NCBI GenBank assembly: GCA_009746045.1
Contig: RPFO01000002.1
Location: forward strand, 1,891,006-1,955,005
Length of the DNA: 64,000 nt
Direction: 5' to 3'
DNA from: Mesostigma viride
Taxonomy: Eukaryota; Streptophyta; Mesostigmatophyceae; Mesostigmatales; Mesostigmataceae
In this document: in pieces, positions 63,861 through 64,000 of the stretch
Position numbering within the stretch: the first letter of the stretch is position 1
Layout of the letters: each line of letters opens with the position of its first letter
Program-made: the position numbers and the translations under genes
Notes under the pieces: model-generated
What the model saw: the letters and a program-made list of their open reading frames with translations, nothing else
Told to the model about the DNA's origin: nothing
The model's database searches: none

Positions 63861-64000
63861 TATGGCCTCTACAAGGCCTTGACAACATCTATCTACAACA
63901 TCAAAAGCCAATTAACTAGTATATAAGCTCTGTACCCTAGGGGACCTGTCGGGCGTGCCTCCCGTATCAAGTAGACAACCATATTCTGATCAGGCACGCC
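63861..64000. other. Flank of the ORF1-only element; nothing recognised
   Basis: AT-leaning sequence with no coding or repeat feature that I can support. Confidence 0.4.

Overview
This is nuclear DNA of an intron-rich photosynthetic eukaryote, most likely a green alga. The reasons are five spliced genes with GT-AG introns, plastid-type N-terminal extensions on two of them, a plant-like GPAT9, and introns full of micro- and minisatellites. I cannot name the species. Bacterial features (operons, Shine-Dalgarno sites, CRISPR) are absent.

Gene layout. (1) 1409-7818, +: GPAT9-type glycerol-3-phosphate acyltransferase, 8 exons, 5' end missing. (2) 11070-11583, -: small plastid-targeted Cys-rich protein, 2 exons, divergent from (3) 12445-21952, +: membrane-anchored multicopper oxidase, 12 exons, 605 aa. 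(4) 34949-39963, -: plastid-targeted TPR protein, 6 exons, 231 aa, divergent from (5) 41617-46028, +: lipoyl(octanoyl) transferase LIP2, 4 exons, 395 aa. All five models were assembled by hand from conserved protein segments plus splice sites; every one closes in frame. The genes belong to unrelated pathways (glycerolipid synthesis, copper oxidase, plastid TPR, lipoylation), so no joint function is implied.

Mobile DNA. 22.8-31.6 kb is a graveyard of L1-like non-LTR retrotransposon ORF2 copies, one of them cut twice by TIR elements (TTAG and TTAA target duplications). 32.8-34.7 kb holds a copia-type RNase H remnant. 46-64 kb is nested mobile DNA: an ORF1-only (HAL1-like) retroelement in several copies, a non-autonomous hAT element with an exact 8-bp target duplication, a TTAA-flanked TIR element with exon-like pieces, a 1.44-kb tandem duplication with no difference noticed, and a 636-bp foldback element whose 214-bp terminal inverted repeats are themselves palindromes.

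Most striking points: the palindrome-of-palindromes foldback element (47747-48382); the ORF1-only retroelement family; a shared 3' design (short hairpin, then (AATT)n tail) in three unrelated retroelement families, with insertions so truncated that only the tail remains; a 34-bp minisatellite that amplified the GPAT9 exon 6 splice donor about 20 times; and a multicopper oxidase in which one trinuclear-copper His is Val.
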